Shown: piece by piece, positions 24,913 to 34,406 of the stretch
How the letters are laid out: every line of letters begins with the position of its first letter
Numbering within the stretch: position 1 is the first letter of the stretch
Assembly (NCBI GenBank): GCA_035316325.1
Contig: DATHJB010000136.1
Location: 1-54,614 of the forward strand
Length of the DNA: 54,614 nucleotides
Direction of reading: 5' to 3'
DNA from: Acidimicrobiales bacterium
GTDB taxonomy: Bacteria > Actinomycetota > Acidimicrobiia > Acidimicrobiales > VFJN01
Program-made: the position numbers and the translations under genes
The notes under the pieces: model-generated
The model's database searches: none
What the model was told of the DNA's origin: nothing
What the model saw: the letters and a program-made list of their open reading frames with translations, nothing else

Positions 24913-27069
24913 TCAGCGCTGGAGCGGGTCCCGAGGCAGGCCCAGGAGCCGTTCGGCGATGACGTTCCGGATGATCTCCGAGGTGCCCCCGGCGATGGTG
25001 AGGCAGCGGCTGAACAGGTACCCGCCGGCGACCTCGGGCTCCTCGTCCCCCACCCCGCCCAGCCCGGTGAGCCGCATCCCGAGCTCGGTGACCCGCTGCG
25101 CGTGCTCGGCCGAGACCAGCTTGGTGATGTTGCCCTCCGGGCCCGGCGGGCCACCGGCGAGCGCCCGGCCGATGTGCCGGAGGTTGAGCGCGGCCATGGC
25201 GTGGTCCTCCGCAAGGAGGACGCCGACCTGCCGCGCCGCTCCGTCGTCACCCGCCAGGTAGCGCTCGGCGAGCGGCACGAGGTCGGCGGCCCGCAGCTGG
25301 TCGAGCCCGCCCTCGTTCCCCCCGATCGACACCCGCTCGTTGCCGAGCGTCGCCCGGGCGACGGCCCAGCCCCGGTCCACCTCGCCGACAACGTCCTCGT
25401 CGGGCACGAAGACGTCGTCGAGGAAGACCTCGTTGAACAGCGTCTCGCCGGTCAGCTCGCGCAGAGGGCGCACCTCGACCCCCGGGGCCTCCATGTCGAT
25501 CGCCAGCGTGGTCAGGCCGGCGTGCTTGGCCGCCTCGGGATCGGTGCGCACGGTGGCGAGGCCGCGGTTGCTCCGGTGGGCATCGCTCGTCCAGACCTTC
25601 TGGCCGTTGACGACCCAGCCGCCGTCCACGCGACGTGCCCGGCTCTGGATGGCCGCGGCGTCGGAGCCGGCGCCGGGCTCGCTGAACAGCTGGCACCAGC
25701 GGAGCTTCCCCTCGAGGCTCGGACGGATCCAGCGCTCGATCTGCTCAGGTGTGCCGTTCTGGATCAGGGTGGGCAGCACCCAGGTGCCGATCCCGAGGTC
25801 GGGTGGGTCGACATCCACCAACTCCTCCTCGATCACGAGCTGCTCGACCACGTCGGCTCCCCGGCCCCAGGGCTTCGGCCAGTGGGGCACGAGGTAGCCC
25901 GCGTCGATGAGCGCGGCCCGGCGCTGGCCGACGGGCAGAGCGTCGTAGCGGCCCCTGAACGCCCGGACCGCGCGCCGATGGTCGTCGGCCTCGGGCGGCA
26001 GGTCGACGGTGAGCTCGAGGCGCGCCCCGGCCGCGGTCAGCTCGGTCACCTCCCCGGGGGCCGGCCCGTCGCCGCCGAACAGCGCGGCCAGCGAGGCGGC
26101 CCGCCGCAGGTGGAGGTGGGCGTCGTGCTCCCACGTGTAGCCGACCCCGCCGTGCACCTGGATGTTGCGCTCGGCGCAGCGCCGGTAGGCGGGCAGCGCC
26201 TGGGTCGCGGCCACCGCCGCCGACAACCGGGCCTGACCGTCGTCGGCTGCCGGTCGGGCGGCGGCCCACGCGGCCGCGGCGGCCAGCTCGGCGTCGACGA
26301 GCATGTCGGCGCAGTGGTGCTTGACGGCTTGGAACGATCCGATGGGCCGGCCGAACTGCTCGCGCACCTTGGCGTAGTCGACGGCCGCCTCGGTGCAGGC
26401 GCGGGCGCCGCCGGCCGCTTCCGCCGCCGCGAGCACGCGCCCGATGCGGCGGGCCACCGCCACTCCCCCGGTCAGCAGGTCGTCACCCGCCACCTCGACG
26501 CCGTCCGCTCGCATGCGGGCCAGTCGACGCGTGGGGTCCAGGCCGTCGGCCTGCCGCACCGTGAGCCCCGGACTCGACGCCGCCACGACCGCGAGGTCCC
26601 GACCGACGGGGACGAGGAGCAGGTCGGCGAGCGCGCCCCCGAGCACCGGCCAGGCGCCGCCGTCGAGCCGGCCGCCTGCGCAGGTGAGGAAGCCGTCCAG
26701 GCCGACGGCACCGATGGTGGAGCCCGCGGCCAGGCCCGGCAGGAGCCGAGCCTGCTGCTCCTCGGTGCCGACCGCCGCGATCACCGCGCCGGCCAGGACC
26801 GTCGGGAGGAACGGGCCGGGCATGACCACCCGGCCGATCTCCTCGCACACGATGGCGAGCTCGGGGATGCCGTACCCCTGGCCACCGTGTTCCGCGGCGA
26901 GGTGCAGGCCCGTCCAACCGAGGCCGGCGAGCTCCTCCCAGAAGGGTGGCAGCGACTCGGTGGCGGCCTCGAGCGTCGCCCGAGCCGCCGCGGTGGCCTC
27001 GCGCTGAGCGAGCAGGGAGCGCGCCACCTCGCCGAGGGCACGATGGTCGCCGGTGAGGGCTGTCGACAC
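24913..27069 (-). CDS. Fused double acyl-CoA dehydrogenase (FadE34-like)
   Basis: 718 residues, about twice a normal ACAD and close to the length of the M. tuberculosis FadE34 type. The first half (about 1-350) is a short-type ACAD with QFGRPIGSFQAVKHH and IQVHGGVGYTWEHDAH; the second half (about 370-718) is a large-type ACAD with QLFSEPGAGSDAAA, GQKVWTSDAHRSNRG and IAGGTSEIIRNVIAERLLG. It is thus the two subunits of the heteromeric ACADs joined in one chain. GTG start at 27069 is 16 nt downstream of the amidohydrolase. In steroid degraders this class oxidises side-chain acyl-CoAs. Confidence 0.88.
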   Translation of the reverse strand: MSTALTGDHRALGEVARSLLAQREATAAARATLEAATESLPPFWEELAGLGWTGLHLAAEHGGQGYGIPELAIVCEEIGRVVMPGPFLPTVLAGAVIAAVGTEEQQARLLPGLAAGSTIGAVGLDGFLTCAGGRLDGGAWPVLGGALADLLLVPVGRDLAVVAASSPGLTVRQADGLDPTRRLARMRADGVEVAGDDLLTGGVAVARRIGRVLAAAEAAGGARACTEAAVDYAKVREQFGRPIGSFQAVKHHCADMLVDAELAAAAAWAAARPAADDGQARLSAAVAATQALPAYRRCAERNIQVHGGVGYTWEHDAHLHLRRAASLAALFGGDGPAPGEVTELTAAGARLELTVDLPPEADDHRRAVRAFRGRYDALPVGQRRAALIDAGYLVPHWPKPWGRGADVVEQLVIEEELVDVDPPDLGIGTWVLPTLIQNGTPEQIERWIRPSLEGKLRWCQLFSEPGAGSDAAAIQSRARRVDGGWVVNGQKVWTSDAHRSNRGLATVRTDPEAAKHAGLTTLAIDMEAPGVEVRPLRELTGETLFNEVFLDDVFVPDEDVVGEVDRGWAVARATLGNERVSIGGNEGGLDQLRAADLVPLAERYLAGDDGAARQVGVLLAEDHAMAALNLRHIGRALAGGPPGPEGNITKLVSAEHAQRVTELGMRLTGLGGVGDEEPEVAGGYLFSRCLTIAGGTSEIIRNVIAERLLGLPRDPLQR

Positions 27070-27085
27070 AGCGCCTGCTCGTCGT

Positions 27086-28372
27086 CTATTCGTCGATCGC
27101 GGCCGGCCGGGCGATCGAGGCGAGCTCGTTCGCCGAGGTGGCACCCTCGTTGACCCGGCCGAGGCTGCGGATGGAGGTGTCGACGTCGGCCGCCTCGGCC
27201 CGCAGGGCACCGACCGTGGAGTCCTCCTTCGACCGGACCGAGAAGGGATCGAGCTGGAAGACGCGCAGGGCGTTGAGGTGGGTGATCTGGTTCACCTCGT
27301 CGTCGGGGATGCCGGTGAGCGACTTGCCGAGCAGCTCGGGCGAGTGCGGCCAGGTGCTGTCGGAGTGCGGGTAGTCGCACTCCCAGGTGATCGAGTCGAT
27401 CCCGACCCGGTGGCGCTGCTCGAGACCGCTGGCGTCGTCGATGAAGCAGGTCACGATGTGCTCGCGGTAGACGTCGCTGGGGCGCGAGCCGCCGAAGTCG
27501 GCACCGGTCCAGGCGTGGTGGTGCTCGTAGACGTAGTCCATCCGCTCCAGCGCGTACGGGATCCAGCCGATCCCGCCCTCGGACATCGCGATCTTGATGT
27601 CGGGGAACTTCTTGAAGATCGGGGTCCACATGAGGTCGTTGAGCGCGAGGTACGCGTTCATCGGCGTGATGGCGATCATCACGTCGGCCGGTGCGTCGCT
27701 GGCGGTGAGGATCAGCGACGACGACGAGCCGATGTGCAGGCAGACCACGGTGCCGACCTCGGCGCAGGCGGCCCAGAAGGGGTCCCAGTGGTCGCTGTGC
27801 AGGCTGGGACGGCCGAGCTTCTCGGGGTTCTCCGAGAACGTCACCGCGTGGCACCCCTTGGCGGCGATGCGGCGCACCTCCTCGGCCATGAGCTGCGGGT
27901 CCCAGAACGGCGTGATGGCGCAGGGGATGAACCGCCCCGGGTAGGAGCCGCACCACTCGTCGATGTGCCAGTCGTTGTAGGCGCGCACCACCGCGATGGC
28001 CACGTCCTTGTCCTTCGCCCGGGCGAAGAGCTGGCCGCAGAAGTGGGGGAAGGTGGGGAAGTTGAGCGATGCCAGCACGCCGTTGGCGCTCATGTCACGC
28101 ACGCGCTCGTGGATGTCGTAGCAACCCGGCCGCATCTGGTCGTACCGCGTCGGGTTGAGGCCGTACTCCTCCGGTGGGCACCCGGCGACGGCGTTCAGGC
28201 CCATGTACATGGCGCGCTCGTCCCCGAACTGCCAGTACTCGCTGCCGTCGTCGTCGGTGAGCACCCTCGGCGCCACGTCGCGATAGCGCTCGGGGATGTG
28301 CTGGTCGAACAGGCCCCGCGGCTCGATCACGTGGTCGTCGACGCTGACCAGGATCAGATCATCAACGTTCAT
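27086..28372 (-). CDS. Amidohydrolase-family metal-dependent protein (COG2159-like)
   Basis: 428 residues. Seen: SVDDHVIEP (metal site) near residue 9, VVCLHIGSSSS near the middle and TWECDYPHSDSTWPHS toward the end. The last 50 residues are a Ser/Ala-rich tail. Large amidohydrolase-2 proteins of this type are common in actinobacterial acyl-CoA clusters without a proven reaction. ATG at 28372. First gene of a four-gene leftward operon, 20 bp from the palindrome at 28393-28408. Confidence 0.82.
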   Translation of the reverse strand: MNVDDLILVSVDDHVIEPRGLFDQHIPERYRDVAPRVLTDDDGSEYWQFGDERAMYMGLNAVAGCPPEEYGLNPTRYDQMRPGCYDIHERVRDMSANGVLASLNFPTFPHFCGQLFARAKDKDVAIAVVRAYNDWHIDEWCGSYPGRFIPCAITPFWDPQLMAEEVRRIAAKGCHAVTFSENPEKLGRPSLHSDHWDPFWAACAEVGTVVCLHIGSSSSLILTASDAPADVMIAITPMNAYLALNDLMWTPIFKKFPDIKIAMSEGGIGWIPYALERMDYVYEHHHAWTGADFGGSRPSDVYREHIVTCFIDDASGLEQRHRVGIDSITWECDYPHSDSTWPHSPELLGKSLTGIPDDEVNQITHLNALRVFQLDPFSVRSKEDSTVGALRAEAADVDTSIRSLGRVNEGATSANELASIARPAAIDE

Positions 28373-28392
28373 GAGTCCCCCTCGTCCCGAAC

Positions 28393-28408
28393 TTGACGAT
28401 ACTGTCAT
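28393..28408. promoter_or_regulatory. Regulon palindrome, site 6
   Basis: TTGACGATACTGTCAT, in the 110-bp divergent region between the amidohydrolase operon (28372) and the SDR-aldehyde dehydrogenase unit (28483). Confidence 0.78.
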
Positions 28409-28482
28409 CTTAGAGGACGAGCGGCCCTACCGCCAGGGGTGCCTGAGCGAGGGCGGGCCGCAGGGGAGAAGGGGGACCCGAC

Positions 28483-29328
28483 GTGAAGGACCTGCACCGC
28501 TACGACGGCAAGCGTGCGCTGGTGGTCGGCTGCTACTCGGGGATGGGGATGGCGACGGCGAAGGTCGTGCAGTCGCTCGGTGCCGAGGTGCACGGGGTGG
28601 ACGTGCGGGAGCCCGACTACGACCTGGCGGCGTTCACCCTCTGCGACCTGCGGGACCGCTCGCAGGTCGACAGGCTCCTGGCGTCCCTCGACGATCCTGT
28701 CGACTGCGTCTTCTACTGCGCCGGCCTCCCCCAGACCAAGCCGCCCCTGGACGTCGTGACGGTGAACTTCGTCGCCATGCGCCACCTGGTGGAGGGCGTG
28801 CGCTCGAGGATGCCGAACGGCGGTGCCATCGCCGTCATCTCGTCCAACGCCGGGTTGCAGTTCATGGAGCGGATGCCCGTGATCCTCGATCTGCTGGCCA
28901 CCGCAGGGTTCGAGCAGGCGCAGGCGTGGTGCGAGCAGCACGCCGACGTCGTGGCCGACGGCTACGGCTTCTCCAAGGAGGCCATCATCGTCTACACGAT
29001 GCAGAGGGCCACCGAGCTGTGCGGCGACGGCATCCGGCTGAACTGCATCAGCCCGGGCCCCACGACCACGCCGATGATGCCGGAGTTCGACAAGGCCCTC
29101 GGTGGGCACGAGCTCATCGAGGCGTTCTACGGCCCGATGCGCCGTGAGGCCCGACCGGAGGAGATGGCCTGGCCGCTGGCGTTCCTCAACAGCGAGGGCG
29201 CCTCGTTCGTCACCGGGCTGAACATGGTGGTCGACGCGGGCTTCGTCGCCGGCGTGACGACCGGCCAGATAGACGTCGCCGCCCTGATGGCACGAGGACA
29301 GGCGGCGCTCGCCGCCCGCAAGGGTTGA
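28483..29328 (+). CDS. SDR-family oxidoreductase (3-alpha-HSD-like)
   Basis: 281 residues. Seen: VVGCYSGMGMATA (14-26), ISSNAGLQF, YGFSKEAIIVY, and a long insert before the Tyr like the one in the 22693 gene, so the two belong to the same SDR branch. The first Gly of TGxxxGxG is kept as VGCYSGMG. GTG start at 28483 with AGAAGGGGG upstream. The aldehyde dehydrogenase gene follows 50 bp later, so an alcohol-to-acid conversion by the pair is plausible. Confidence 0.84.
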   Translation: MKDLHRYDGKRALVVGCYSGMGMATAKVVQSLGAEVHGVDVREPDYDLAAFTLCDLRDRSQVDRLLASLDDPVDCVFYCAGLPQTKPPLDVVTVNFVAMRHLVEGVRSRMPNGGAIAVISSNAGLQFMERMPVILDLLATAGFEQAQAWCEQHADVVADGYGFSKEAIIVYTMQRATELCGDGIRLNCISPGPTTTPMMPEFDKALGGHELIEAFYGPMRREARPEEMAWPLAFLNSEGASFVTGLNMVVDAGFVAGVTTGQIDVAALMARGQAALAARKG

Positions 29329-29378
29329 CCCACGTCGCCCCCCGAGCGCGGCGTGGTCGCGCACCCGAAAGGAACCCC

Positions 29379-30854
29379 ATGACCGAGACACCGAGCTTCA
29401 CCGGCGAGGCCCGGATGCTGATCGACGGCCAGCTCGTCGAGGCCGATTCGGCGCGGCGCTTCGAGAACGTGAACCCCGCGACCGAAGCGGTGCTGGGTGA
29501 GGTCGCCGACGCGTCGCCCGCGGAGATGCGGCGGGCGATCGTCGCCGCGCGGAGGGCGTTCGACGAGACCGACTGGTCGACCAACCGGGCGCTCCGCAAG
29601 CGCTGCCTCGAGCAACTGCAGACGGCACTGGAGTCCGAGCGGGAGGACCTGCGCCACGAGCTCGTCGCCGAAGCGGGAACGCCCGTGATGCTCACCTACA
29701 GCGCCCAGCTCGACGCGCCGTTGGAGGACTCGCTGCGCTACCCGGCGAAGCTCGTCGACGAGTTCCCGTGGGACCGAGCCCTGCCGGACGGCGCGCTCAT
29801 GGGGATGACCAGTCGTCGAGCGGTCTGGAAGGAGGCGCTGGGCGTGGTCGGAGCGATCGTCCCGTGGAACTACCCGTTCGAGGTCACGATGAACAAGATC
29901 GGGCCGATCCTCGCCACCGGCAACACCACGGTCCTCAAGCCGGCGCCCGACACACCGTGGAACGCGACGCGCCTCGGCCGGCTGGTGGCCGAGCGGACCG
30001 ACATGCCGCCGGGGGTCCTCAACGTCGTGACGTCGTCCGACCACCTGGTGGGCGAGGAGCTGACCCTGTCGCCCCTGGTCGACATGATCTCGTTCACGGG
30101 ATCGACCGCCACCGGCAAGCGCATCATGGAGAAGGGCGCCGCCACCATGAAGCGGGTGTTCCTCGAGCTCGGCGGCAAGTCCGCCATGATCGTGCTCGAC
30201 GACGCCGACTTCCCGAGCGTCGTTCCCTCGGGGATGACGGTGTGCATGCACGGCGGCCAGGGCTGCGCGATGCAGACCCGCATGCTCCTCCCCCGCTCGC
30301 GCTACGACGAGGGTGTCGAGCTGATCACGCAGGCCATGGGCGCCGTCCCCTACGGCGACCCCACCGACCCGAACGTGTTCATGGGCCCGCTGATCAGCCG
30401 CAAGCAGCTCGACCGGGTGTTGGGCTACGTCGACAGGGGACAGGAGGAAGGGGCCGAGCTGGTCGTCGGCGGGGGTCGCCCCCAGCACCTCCCCGAGGGC
30501 TACTTCATGGAGCCCACCCTGTTCGTCGGCGTCGACAACTCGATGACCATCGCCCAGGAGGAGATCTTCGGCCCCGTGCTCGCCGTGATCCCGTACGACG
30601 ACGATGACGACGCGGTGCGGATCGCCAACGACAGCGGCTACGGCCTGTCCGGCGGCGTGTTCTCGGCCTCCGACGAGCGCGCCACCGCAGTGGCGCGGCG
30701 GATCCGCACCGGCTCGATCGGCGTCAACGGCGGGCTGTGGTATGGCGCCGACTCGCCCTACGGCGGGTACAAGGCCAGCGGCATCGGGCGCCAGAACGGC
30801 CTCGAGGGCTTCGAGCAGTACCTCGAGACCAAGGCGGTCGCCTGGCTCCGCTGA
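29379..30854 (+). CDS. NAD(P)-dependent aldehyde dehydrogenase
   Basis: 491 residues, standard length. Seen: VPWNYP (161-166), FTGST (239-243), the general base Glu in LELGGK (about 263) and the catalytic Cys in GGQGCAM (about 296), plus EEIFGPVL. All catalytic residues are present. It would oxidise an aldehyde to acid for CoA activation. ATG at 29379 follows AAAGGAA; an upstream in-frame ATG at 29325 overlaps the SDR and is not used. Confidence 0.92.
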   Translation: MTETPSFTGEARMLIDGQLVEADSARRFENVNPATEAVLGEVADASPAEMRRAIVAARRAFDETDWSTNRALRKRCLEQLQTALESEREDLRHELVAEAGTPVMLTYSAQLDAPLEDSLRYPAKLVDEFPWDRALPDGALMGMTSRRAVWKEALGVVGAIVPWNYPFEVTMNKIGPILATGNTTVLKPAPDTPWNATRLGRLVAERTDMPPGVLNVVTSSDHLVGEELTLSPLVDMISFTGSTATGKRIMEKGAATMKRVFLELGGKSAMIVLDDADFPSVVPSGMTVCMHGGQGCAMQTRMLLPRSRYDEGVELITQAMGAVPYGDPTDPNVFMGPLISRKQLDRVLGYVDRGQEEGAELVVGGGRPQHLPEGYFMEPTLFVGVDNSMTIAQEEIFGPVLAVIPYDDDDDAVRIANDSGYGLSGGVFSASDERATAVARRIRTGSIGVNGGLWYGADSPYGGYKASGIGRQNGLEGFEQYLETKAVAWLR

Positions 30855-30875
30855 CGTTCTGACGCGCGCCGCCTG

Positions 30876-31631
30876 TCAGCGATCGTTCGTGCCGTTGGTG
30901 TCGAACGAGGACGACAGGTAGACCGCCTCGACCTCGAGCAGCTGGCCGGAGACCTCCTCCGCCGTGCCCGAGAGCACGACGCGGCCCCGTTGCAGGACGT
31001 AGACCCGATCGGCGATCGCCAGCGCCTGGCGGACGTGCTGCTCCACCAACAGCACGCCGACGCCGCGCTCGTCGGCGGCCGAACGCAGCTGCGCCAGCAG
31101 CCGGGCCGCCACCATCGGTGCCAGCCCGAGCGACAGCTCGTCGGCGAGCAGCATCCGCGGCTCGCGGCCGAGGGCCCGGGCCAGGGTCAGCATCTGCTGC
31201 TCGCCACCCGACAGGAGCCCGGCCTTCCGCGGGAGCAGGCCCTCCAGCTCCGGGAAGAGCGACACGGCCTCGGCGACCCCCACCCCGGCGAGCCGCAGGT
31301 TCTCCGAGGCGGTGAGGTCCATGATGACCGACCGCTCCTCGGTGATGAAGCCGAGCCCGTCGCGGCAACGCCGGTGCATCGGTGCGGCCGTCGCCCCGCC
31401 GAACAGGTGCACCTCGCCGCTCGCCGGCGTGATCTCGCCGGCCAGCGTCAGCAGCGTCGTGGTCTTCCCGGCGCCGTTCGGACCGATCAGCGCCACCACC
31501 TCCCCGGCGCCGACCCGCAGGTCGAGGTCGTGCACCACCATGACCTGCCCGTAGCCCGACGACAGCCGACGGCATTCGAGGAGCGTGTCCGTCGCCGCCG
31601 CGGTCCGGTCGCCGTCCAGGTTCGCGCTCAT
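30876..31631 (-). CDS. livF: LivF-type ABC transporter ATP-binding protein
   Basis: 251 residues. Walker A GPNGAGKTT, signature LSGGEQQMLTLAR and Walker B LLADELSLGL. Closest in layout to LivF of branched-chain amino-acid type importers, one of the two ATPases energising uptake. ATG at 31631 overlaps the stop of the triple fusion by 4 nt. In actinobacterial degradative clusters such systems carry diverse carboxylates or aromatics, not only amino acids. Confidence 0.9.
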   Translation of the reverse strand: MSANLDGDRTAAATDTLLECRRLSSGYGQVMVVHDLDLRVGAGEVVALIGPNGAGKTTTLLTLAGEITPASGEVHLFGGATAAPMHRRCRDGLGFITEERSVIMDLTASENLRLAGVGVAEAVSLFPELEGLLPRKAGLLSGGEQQMLTLARALGREPRMLLADELSLGLAPMVAARLLAQLRSAADERGVGVLLVEQHVRQALAIADRVYVLQRGRVVLSGTAEEVSGQLLEVEAVYLSSSFDTNGTNDR

Positions 31632-34387
31632 GGGTCACCCACCATCTGTTGCTGGGGCTCGTCGACGGTCTCGGTCTCGGTGGGAGCGCCCCCGAGGTAG
31701 GCGGCGAGGACGGCGGGGTCGCGACGGACCTCGTCGGGGGTGCCCGAAGCGATCACGCGCCCGGCATCGAGGACGACGATCCGGTCGCACGTCGACATCA
31801 CCAGGCCGACGTCGTGCTCGATGAGCAGGACGCCCATCCGGCGCTCGTCGGCGAGGCGCCGGATCAGGTGGGCCAGCTCCCGGCTCTCCGACTCGTCGAG
31901 GCCGGCGGCCGGCTCGTCGAGCAGGACCACCGACGGCGCGGAGGCCACCGACCGGGCGATGCCCACCAGGCGACGCTGCCCGTAGGGAAGCTCGTCGGGC
32001 TTCCGGGCCAGGGAGTCCTCGAGGCCGAACTCGCGGATCGCGGCCACCGCGGTGTCCGGCATCGGGTGCTGCCCCGGCCAGACGAGGTCGGTCACCCACG
32101 ACAGCCGGCTGCCGCTGTCCGCCCCGGCGCGGATGTTGTCCTCGACCGACGTGTCCTCGAACAGCTCGAGCGACTGGAACGAACGCCGCAGGCCGTGACG
32201 GGCTCGCCTGCTCGTGCTCCAGCCCTCGATGCGCGCGTCGTTGATCGACACGGTGCCGGCCGCGGGGCGCACGAAGCCGGTCACGGCGTCGATGATCGTC
32301 GTCTTCCCGGCGCCGTTGGGCCCGATGAGGCCGACGACCTCGCCCGGAGCGACGTGGAAGCCGACGCCGTCGACCGCGGTCACTCCCCCGAAGCGCACCG
32401 TCACGTCGCTCACCCGCAGCGTCACCGGGTCGACGGGCGCGGCGGCGCGCTCCACGAGCTCGGGGGCCGGCGGTCGGCGGGGCCCGAGGTGGAGGCGGCG
32501 GACGAGCGACCTCGTCCCGTGCACGGCGACCTCGGCGATGCCGTCCTGCTGGGTGACGATCACGACGAGGAGCAGCACGCCACCGACGACCGCGTCCCAC
32601 GCACCCAGGTTGAGCAGGTCTTCCATGATGCGGGTCCCGAGCCCGCCGATGGCGTTCGGGGCCGAGAAGGCGGCGCCGACGACGTAGCCGAGCCCGCCGA
32701 TCACCGCGTACGCCACCGCGTTGATCGAGGCGAACGCGTTGAAGCGCTCGTAGGTCACCGTCGACGACTGGAAGCCCACCAGGACGCCGCCGAGCCCGGC
32801 GATGGCCGCGGCCACGCCGAACGCGTAGAGCTTCACCCCGAAGACGCTGATCCCCAGTGACGCGGCAGCCCGCTCGTTGGTGCGGACGGCGATGAGCCGG
32901 CGCCCGGTGCGAGATCGCCGGAGGTTGGCGACGACGATCGCCGACAGCACGAAGCCGACCAGGCAGACCACCGCCCACCGGTGGGGGTGGGTCGACGCGT
33001 CGACCTCGTAGCCGAACACGTCGGCGGGACCGACCCGCGTGCCGCCGTCGACCCCCTCGGCGACCCAGCGGCCGTTGGCGAAGACCACCTCCCGGACGGT
33101 GAAGCCGAGACCGAGCGTGACCACGGCGAGGTTGACGCCCCGCGTGCGCAGGGCAGGGAGCGCGAAGAGCAGCCCGGCCGGGATGGTGAGGAAGATGCCG
33201 GCCGGGATCGCCACCTCCATGGGCCAACCGGCCCGCAGGATCAGCGTGCCGGCCAGCAGCGCCCCCGTCCCGGCCATGGCCCACTGTCCCAGCGACACCT
33301 GCCCGGCGTACCCGGTGAGCACGACCACCGACAGCACGACGACGGCCGAGGACAGCGACACGTAGGTCGCCGCCGCCCACCGGTCGTCGAAGACGCCGAA
33401 CAGCAGGACGAGCAGGACGAGCGAGGCGACCGCGACACCGCGGAGGTTCAGCTGGCCGGTGCCGAGACGGGGCAGGCGGTCGGTGACGTGGCTGCGGAGC
33501 GGGAGGCCGCGACCCCGGATCACCAGGACGACCAGGATGACGAGGAACGGCACGGCCCGGTTGAGGCCGGTGATCTGGTCCTGACCCAGGAAGTCCTCGA
33601 TGTCGGGGCGGTACAGCGTCACCAGGCTCTCGCCGATGCCGACCACCATGCCGCCCGCGAGGGTCAGGGGAAACGAGCGGAACCCGCCGAGCAGGGCGGC
33701 CGCCAACGCCGCGACGGTCACCACCAGCGTGAAGCCCACGGTCGAGAGGCCGGTGAGCGGGGCCACGAGCACGCCGGCCAGGCCCGCCACCCCGGCACCG
33801 ACGCCCCACGTCAGGCTGGACAGGAACTTCGGCGACCAACCGAGGGTCTGGACGGCCCGCTCGTTCTGCGCCGACGCGCTGATCGCCAACCCCACGCGGC
33901 TGTACCGGACCACCGCCCACAGGGCGACGGTGACCACGAGCGTCACGCCGACGATGTAGAGCACCTGCTCCTGGACCCGGACGCCGCCCCAGTCGAAGGT
34001 GTCGTGGGGGAGGAAGGGCGGGACCGGCTGGTTGGCCGCCCCGTACTTCATCTCGACGCCGGCCTGCACCACCGCCAGCAGCCCGAGCGTGGCGATCAGC
34101 CGGGTGATCGGCGCCGCCCGGGCCAGCAGGCGCAGGACGAGGAGCTCGAAGGCGAGCGCCGTCACCACCGCAGCCAGGATCCCGAGGACGATCGACGGCC
34201 CGATCGCCATCCCCTGGTCACGCTGGCAGGTGAGGAACGTCAGGTACGACGCCAGCACCCCGAGGGCCCCGTGGGCGAAGTTCACGATGCCCGACCCGCG
34301 GTAGACCAGCACCACGCCCTGGGCGAACAGCGCGTACGACGACCCGAGGCCCAGGCCGATGAGCGTGAACTGCAGGAGCTCCTTCAT
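31628..34387 (-). CDS. Fused LivH-LivM-LivG ABC importer (two permeases plus ATPase)
   Basis: 919 residues in one chain. Residues about 1-290 are a LivH permease (VNFAHGALGVLASY; many hydrophobic segments), about 310-625 a LivM permease (GYAGQVSLGQWAMAG, SPNAI-like loop), and about 655-919 a LivG ATPase with GPNGAGKTT, LPYGQRRLVGIAR and VVLLDEPAAGLDE. In most bacteria these are three genes. No stop or frameshift is seen at the joints. ATG at 34387. Genes are ordered binding protein, fusion, LivF, with a 19-nt gap and a 4-nt overlap. Confidence 0.9.
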   Translation of the reverse strand: MKELLQFTLIGLGLGSSYALFAQGVVLVYRGSGIVNFAHGALGVLASYLTFLTCQRDQGMAIGPSIVLGILAAVVTALAFELLVLRLLARAAPITRLIATLGLLAVVQAGVEMKYGAANQPVPPFLPHDTFDWGGVRVQEQVLYIVGVTLVVTVALWAVVRYSRVGLAISASAQNERAVQTLGWSPKFLSSLTWGVGAGVAGLAGVLVAPLTGLSTVGFTLVVTVAALAAALLGGFRSFPLTLAGGMVVGIGESLVTLYRPDIEDFLGQDQITGLNRAVPFLVILVVLVIRGRGLPLRSHVTDRLPRLGTGQLNLRGVAVASLVLLVLLFGVFDDRWAAATYVSLSSAVVVLSVVVLTGYAGQVSLGQWAMAGTGALLAGTLILRAGWPMEVAIPAGIFLTIPAGLLFALPALRTRGVNLAVVTLGLGFTVREVVFANGRWVAEGVDGGTRVGPADVFGYEVDASTHPHRWAVVCLVGFVLSAIVVANLRRSRTGRRLIAVRTNERAAASLGISVFGVKLYAFGVAAAIAGLGGVLVGFQSSTVTYERFNAFASINAVAYAVIGGLGYVVGAAFSAPNAIGGLGTRIMEDLLNLGAWDAVVGGVLLLVVIVTQQDGIAEVAVHGTRSLVRRLHLGPRRPPAPELVERAAAPVDPVTLRVSDVTVRFGGVTAVDGVGFHVAPGEVVGLIGPNGAGKTTIIDAVTGFVRPAAGTVSINDARIEGWSTSRRARHGLRRSFQSLELFEDTSVEDNIRAGADSGSRLSWVTDLVWPGQHPMPDTAVAAIREFGLEDSLARKPDELPYGQRRLVGIARSVASAPSVVLLDEPAAGLDESESRELAHLIRRLADERRMGVLLIEHDVGLVMSTCDRIVVLDAGRVIASGTPDEVRRDPAVLAAYLGGAPTETETVDEPQQQMVGDP

Positions 34388-34406
34388 GTCGACCGTGTCT
34401 CCCCCG

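Noticed and set aside
29331..29346. TTGAC half-site before the aldehyde dehydrogenase
   Set aside because: No TCAA partner at the correct spacing; the region is the end of the SDR coding sequence.
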